Shown: positions 31,784 to 34,145 of the stretch, piece after piece
Layout of the letters: each line of letters begins with the position of its first letter
How positions within the stretch are numbered: position 1 is the stretch's first letter
Translations under genes and position numbers: made by a program
Assembly: GCA_024640625.1 (NCBI GenBank)
Contig: JAHEER010000037.1
Location: 1 to 34,145 of the forward strand
Length of the DNA: 34,145 nt
From: Desulfobulbaceae bacterium
GTDB taxonomy: Bacteria; Desulfobacterota; Desulfobulbia; Desulfobulbales; Desulfocapsaceae
Reading direction: 5' to 3'
Notes under the pieces: model-generated
Databases searched by the model: none
What the model was told of the DNA's origin: nothing
Seen by the model: only the letters and a program-made list of their open reading frames with translations

Positions 31784-32620
31784 TTATTGGGCATCACGAA
31801 TAGTGCAGTACTCTTCATGACATTTTTTCTCGTCTTCCAGATAGGCGTTAAGTCTGAGCATCAGTTCGTCGAAATCCACTTTATGACCGTCAAATTCTGG
31901 GCCGTCGACGCAGGCGAATTTGGTCTCACCGCCGACTGAGACCCGGCAGCCTCCGCACATCCCGGTACCGTCAACCATGATGGGGTTGAGGCTGACCAGG
32001 GTCGGCACGTTGTACTCTTTGGTGATATTGGTAACCGCCTTCATCATTGGAACCGGGCCGATGGCGACCACTTCCTTGACGTCGCCTTCCTCCAGCACTT
32101 CTTTCATGACGTCGGTAACGAAACCGTGGTGACCATAGGAGCCGTCATCGGTGCAGACACGCAGGTCGTGGGAGGCGTTTTTCATCTGTTCTTCGAGAAT
32201 CAGCAAATCCTTGGTGCGGGCGCCGATGATGCAGACAACCTCGTTGCCGACCTCTTTCATGGCCCGGGTAATCGGGTGGAGTACGGCCACGCCGGTACCT
32301 CCGCCGACACAGATAACCTTGCCTCGCTTTTCGAGATGGGTGGCCTTGCCAAGCGGACCGATGACATCCTGGAAACTATCTCCGACCTTGAGATCGCGGA
32401 ACAGGGCGGTGGATTTGCCGACCACCATGTAGATGATGGTAATGGTGCCCTTATCCTTGTCGGTTTCGGCCATGGTCAGCGGAATCCGCTCTCCATCCTC
32501 GTCGGCCTTAAGAATTACGAACTGTCCGGGTTTGGCTTTTTTGGCAATCAGCGGCGCCTCGATCTCATTGAGAATCACCGTACCTTCCGCCATCTCTTCG
32601 CGTCTTACAATTTTGAACAT
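31784..32620 (-). CDS. nfnA: NfnA, small subunit of ferredoxin:NADP+ transhydrogenase
   Basis: The product is 278 residues of the ferredoxin-NADP+ reductase fold. The FAD site lies in PGQFVILKADEDGERIPLTMAE, the NAD site in ICVGGGTGVAVLHPI, and the [2Fe-2S] cluster in DGTGMCGGCRV and FACVDG (C222, C225, C237, with Asp218 as the likely fourth ligand, as in known NfnA). It passes electrons between NADH and NfnB. GGAGG precedes ATG 32620. It is the first gene of the nfnA-nfnB operon, and a terminator-like hairpin sits only 31 bases upstream of its start codon, which suggests leader control. Confidence 0.92.
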   Translation of the reverse strand: MFKIVRREEMAEGTVILNEIEAPLIAKKAKPGQFVILKADEDGERIPLTMAETDKDKGTITIIYMVVGKSTALFRDLKVGDSFQDVIGPLGKATHLEKRGKVICVGGGTGVAVLHPITRAMKEVGNEVVCIIGARTKDLLILEEQMKNASHDLRVCTDDGSYGHHGFVTDVMKEVLEEGDVKEVVAIGPVPMMKAVTNITKEYNVPTLVSLNPIMVDGTGMCGGCRVSVGGETKFACVDGPEFDGHKVDFDELMLRLNAYLEDEKKCHEEYCTIRDAQ

Positions 32621-32650
32621 GTTTACCTCCGAACGTGGAAGAATTTAGAA

Positions 32651-32702
32651 CATAAAAACCCGTCGCCGAATGCCTGCGGCAGCCGGTCAACGGGTATTTA
32701 TG
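32651..32702 (-). promoter_or_regulatory. Leader hairpin before nfnA, possible attenuator
   Basis: On the minus strand CATAAATACCCGT (32702-32690) pairs, with one mismatch, with ACGGGTTTTTATG (32663-32651). An inner stem GCCG/CGGC and a T tract within the descending arm make a bidirectional-type terminator. It ends 31 bases before the nfnA start codon, too close for a separate promoter after it. Confidence 0.6.
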
Positions 32703-32797
32703 TCGATCTTTCAGGAAGTGCGAAATTCAAATTTCTACATCCTTTTTCAGGTTGAACTTTCGGAACGTACCTCTTTTACCTGCTCTTTTCAATCTCA

Positions 32798-32803
32798 ATT
32801 ATA
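32798..32803 (-). promoter_or_regulatory. Candidate -10 box for nfnAB
   Basis: A perfect TATAAT (minus strand) lies about 178 bases before the nfnA start codon and 45 bases past the stop codon of the preceding HbpS-like gene. The matching -35 region (GCCGGA, 17 bases away) is weak. A transcript from here would contain the leader hairpin at 32651-32702. Confidence 0.4.
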
Positions 32804-32821
32804 ACGATCGCTTAGAGAATT

Positions 32822-32840
32822 CCGGCCAACCGTCAGCCGG
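32822..32840 (-). terminator. Hairpin after the GlcG/HbpS-like gene
   Basis: CCGGC (32822-32826) pairs with GCCGG (32836-32840), 7 bases beyond the stop codon of the minus-strand gene. The stem is short and no T tract follows, so termination may be partial, and some nfnAB transcription may come through from this gene. Confidence 0.4.
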
Positions 32841-32847
32841 GGTGAAA

Positions 32848-33270
32848 TCAGAGGGAGGCGAGGAGCGCGTCGACACCTGCCTGGGCCACTTCCTCGTCCT
32901 GGTCCGGGCTGCCGGAACTGCAGCCGATGCCGCCCACGGGGTGGCCATCTACAAAGATAGGCAGGCCTCCGGCGAAAATCATGAAACGTCCCTGGATGGC
33001 CGTGTTGATGCCGAACGCCGGTTGACCAGGGCCGCTGACGTTGCCGTAGTCTCTGGTTGATTTTCTCGCTGCACCGGCGGTGAATGCCTTGTCGATGGCG
33101 ATGGTGATAGAGGTCACCCGGGCATTGTCCATGCGCTGGAAAAGAAGCAGATTACCGCCGTCATCGACAATGGCGATATCCATGTCGACGCCGATCTCAA
33201 GCGCCTTTTTTTCTGCCGCTGCCATTATTAATCTGGCGTCCTCGAGGGTGAGCTTCGGTATCTGTTTCAT
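32848..33270 (-). CDS. GlcG/HbpS family haem-binding-like protein
   Basis: The product is 140 residues and matches the GlcG/HbpS family throughout: LTLEDARLIMAAAEKKALEIGVDMDIAIVDDGGNLLLFQRMDNA, ITIAIDKAFTAGAARKST and GGLPIFVDGHPVGGIGCSSGSPDQDEEVAQAG are all family features. Members form small octamers; HbpS of Streptomyces binds haem, whereas others are linked to glycolate or diol use. No pathway gene adjoins, so the ligand is unknown. GGAGGAATAAGC precedes ATG 33270. It lies upstream of nfnA in the same direction and might be partly cotranscribed with it. Confidence 0.88.
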   Translation of the reverse strand: MKQIPKLTLEDARLIMAAAEKKALEIGVDMDIAIVDDGGNLLLFQRMDNARVTSITIAIDKAFTAGAARKSTRDYGNVSGPGQPAFGINTAIQGRFMIFAGGLPIFVDGHPVGGIGCSSGSPDQDEEVAQAGVDALLASL

Positions 33271-33444
33271 GCTTATTCCTCCATGGTGCAATGGTAGTGG
33301 GGTGCACTGCGATTTTCAGGTCTGCGGTTACTATTCATGAACAGCGCAATAAATGCAAGCGGCAATGATTTTTTAGCCTCTTTAAAACCACTGCACCAGG
33401 ATGCCGTGGTCCGATTTTAAATGCAAGCCCTGCTTGATGATTCG

Positions 33445-33490
33445 GGGGGAAATGATTAGGATTGAAATCGTTTCTGGGGGAAACCATTAG
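33445..33490 (+). repeat. Direct repeat upstream of the phosphatase gene
   Basis: GGGGGAAATGATTAG (33445-33459) and GGGGGAAACCATTAG (33476-33490) are two copies 31 bases apart, about three helical turns, and 66 bases before the phosphatase start codon. They could be binding sites for an activator, but do not match the phosphate-box consensus. Confidence 0.45.
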
Positions 33491-33555
33491 CTCCATCTTC
33501 ATCTGTTGCCAGTCCGTACAGTCTCATTCGTTAAATTCCAGACAAGGAGATTGCC

Positions 33556-34145
33556 ATGAAAAATCAGCTTGCCGATCGTCTTAGAGTAATGATTCCGCTT
33601 ATGCTGCTGCTACTGCTGGTTGGCGGCTGCGCCTCCATGAAGAAGGAGGGAGCTGAAGGGGCCGCCGCCATGTACTCGACTAGAGATCTCAATGAGCAGC
33701 TGGTCATGGCAACCCTGTGGATGCAGTCATCAGCAGAATTCAGGGCCTTGAGCTATCAGGCCTTCAACGTCGCCGCCATGAATCTGGATTCCTTTATGGC
33801 TGCCTACACCGGCTCCAAGCCGGTGGCCATCATCGTCGACGCCGATGAGACGGTGATCGACAACTCTGCGTACGAGGCCTGGCTCATCGGTCAGGATTTC
33901 GGCTATTCGTCCAAGACCTGGACTCCCTGGATGGAGGCTGCCGAGGCCACGGCCATGCCGGGTGCCAAGGAATTTTTGAATTACGCTGCGGCCAAAGGGG
34001 TCGAGGTGTTCTACGTCTCCAACCGCAAAATGGTGGGCTACGACGGCACTAAAAAGAACCTGATGGCCCTCGGCTTTCCCCACGTGGACGAGAAGCATCT
34101 GCTGCTCAGAACCGACAGCAGCGACAAACAGGCTCGACGGGACAT
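33556..34145 (+). CDS. e(P4)-type acid phosphatase lipoprotein (partial, runs off window)
   Basis: The first 196 codons are present and the frame continues past the right edge. A signal sequence ends in lipobox VGGC (Cys25). The HAD catalytic motif IIVDADETVIDN (D95 and D97) identifies the class C acid phosphatase/5'-nucleotidase e(P4) family, followed by WTPWMEAAEATAMPGAKEFL and FYVSNRK, both typical. Such lipoproteins dephosphorylate nucleotides or other phosphomonoesters in the periplasm. AAGGAG precedes ATG 33556. The missing C terminus should hold the remaining acidic motif residues. It is probably a single gene, with the direct repeats at 33445-33490 upstream. Confidence 0.9.
   Translation, partial: MKNQLADRLRVMIPLMLLLLLVGGCASMKKEGAEGAAAMYSTRDLNEQLVMATLWMQSSAEFRALSYQAFNVAAMNLDSFMAAYTGSKPVAIIVDADETVIDNSAYEAWLIGQDFGYSSKTWTPWMEAAEATAMPGAKEFLNYAAAKGVEVFYVSNRKMVGYDGTKKNLMALGFPHVDEKHLLLRTDSSDKQARRD

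Noticed and set aside
30319..32620. The pair as glutamate synthase
   Set aside because: There is no large glutamate synthase subunit; the adjacent FAD/[2Fe-2S] subunit indicates NfnAB.
1..34145. CRISPR arrays, rRNA genes, insertion sequences
   Set aside because: No regularly spaced repeats, no rRNA sequence and no transposase or integrase motif were seen.

Overview
This window most resembles the chromosome of a Gram-negative anaerobe of the Desulfobacterota (sulfate-reducer-like). The grounds are an electron-bifurcating NfnAB pair, a DUF134/DUF5320 pair, a DUF3568 lipoprotein, many lipobox and signal-peptide proteins, and a stand-alone core methionine synthase. The lineage is an inference from gene content; no rRNA or complete tRNA gene is present.

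Layout. Positions 1-4054 look AT-richer than the rest and read as the distal end of an integrated island. They hold a periplasmic solute-binding-like protein, a small protein of unknown role, two secreted proteins of unknown function and three copies of a short repeat that carries a rho-independent terminator. The island ends at 4055-4101 in the 3' part of a tRNA-Arg(CCG) gene with no 5' half, the usual scar of a tRNA-targeting integrase. From 4102 the ordinary chromosome follows: core-MetE, a DUF3568 lipoprotein with a duplicated OmpA-like domain, an MltF-type lytic transglycosylase, small membrane proteins, and a two-gene operon of an exported protein-isoaspartate methyltransferase with a polytopic spermidine-synthase-like protein (9.9-14.2 kb).

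From 14.5 to 19.3 kb there are small, loosely spaced genes: a HEAT-like miniprotein, a TM1367-type cyclophilin-like protein, PilZ, a coiled-coil protein, NnrU and a SpoIIAA-like protein. From 19.4 to 22.6 kb a plus-strand operon encodes an exported thioredoxin-like protein, a radical SAM enzyme resembling the tetraether-synthase (Tes/MJ0619) family and a DUF547 lipoprotein. It converges on a double-CDGSH iron-sulfur protein. Then come a class-2 O-methyltransferase, a protein of unknown role, the DUF134-DUF5320 pair with a palindromic operator pair around its promoter, a methyltransferase-DUF72 pair, and several envelope proteins. The right end has nfnA-nfnB behind a possible transcription attenuator, a GlcG/HbpS-like protein and the start of an e(P4)-type acid phosphatase lipoprotein that runs off the window.

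The observations most worth follow-up are the Tes-like radical SAM operon, the exported PCMT with a degenerate spermidine-synthase-like membrane partner, the DUF134 operator pair, the nfnAB leader hairpin, and the tRNA-Arg scar with its terminator-bearing repeats. No CRISPR array, insertion sequence, integrase gene or intact RNA gene was found.
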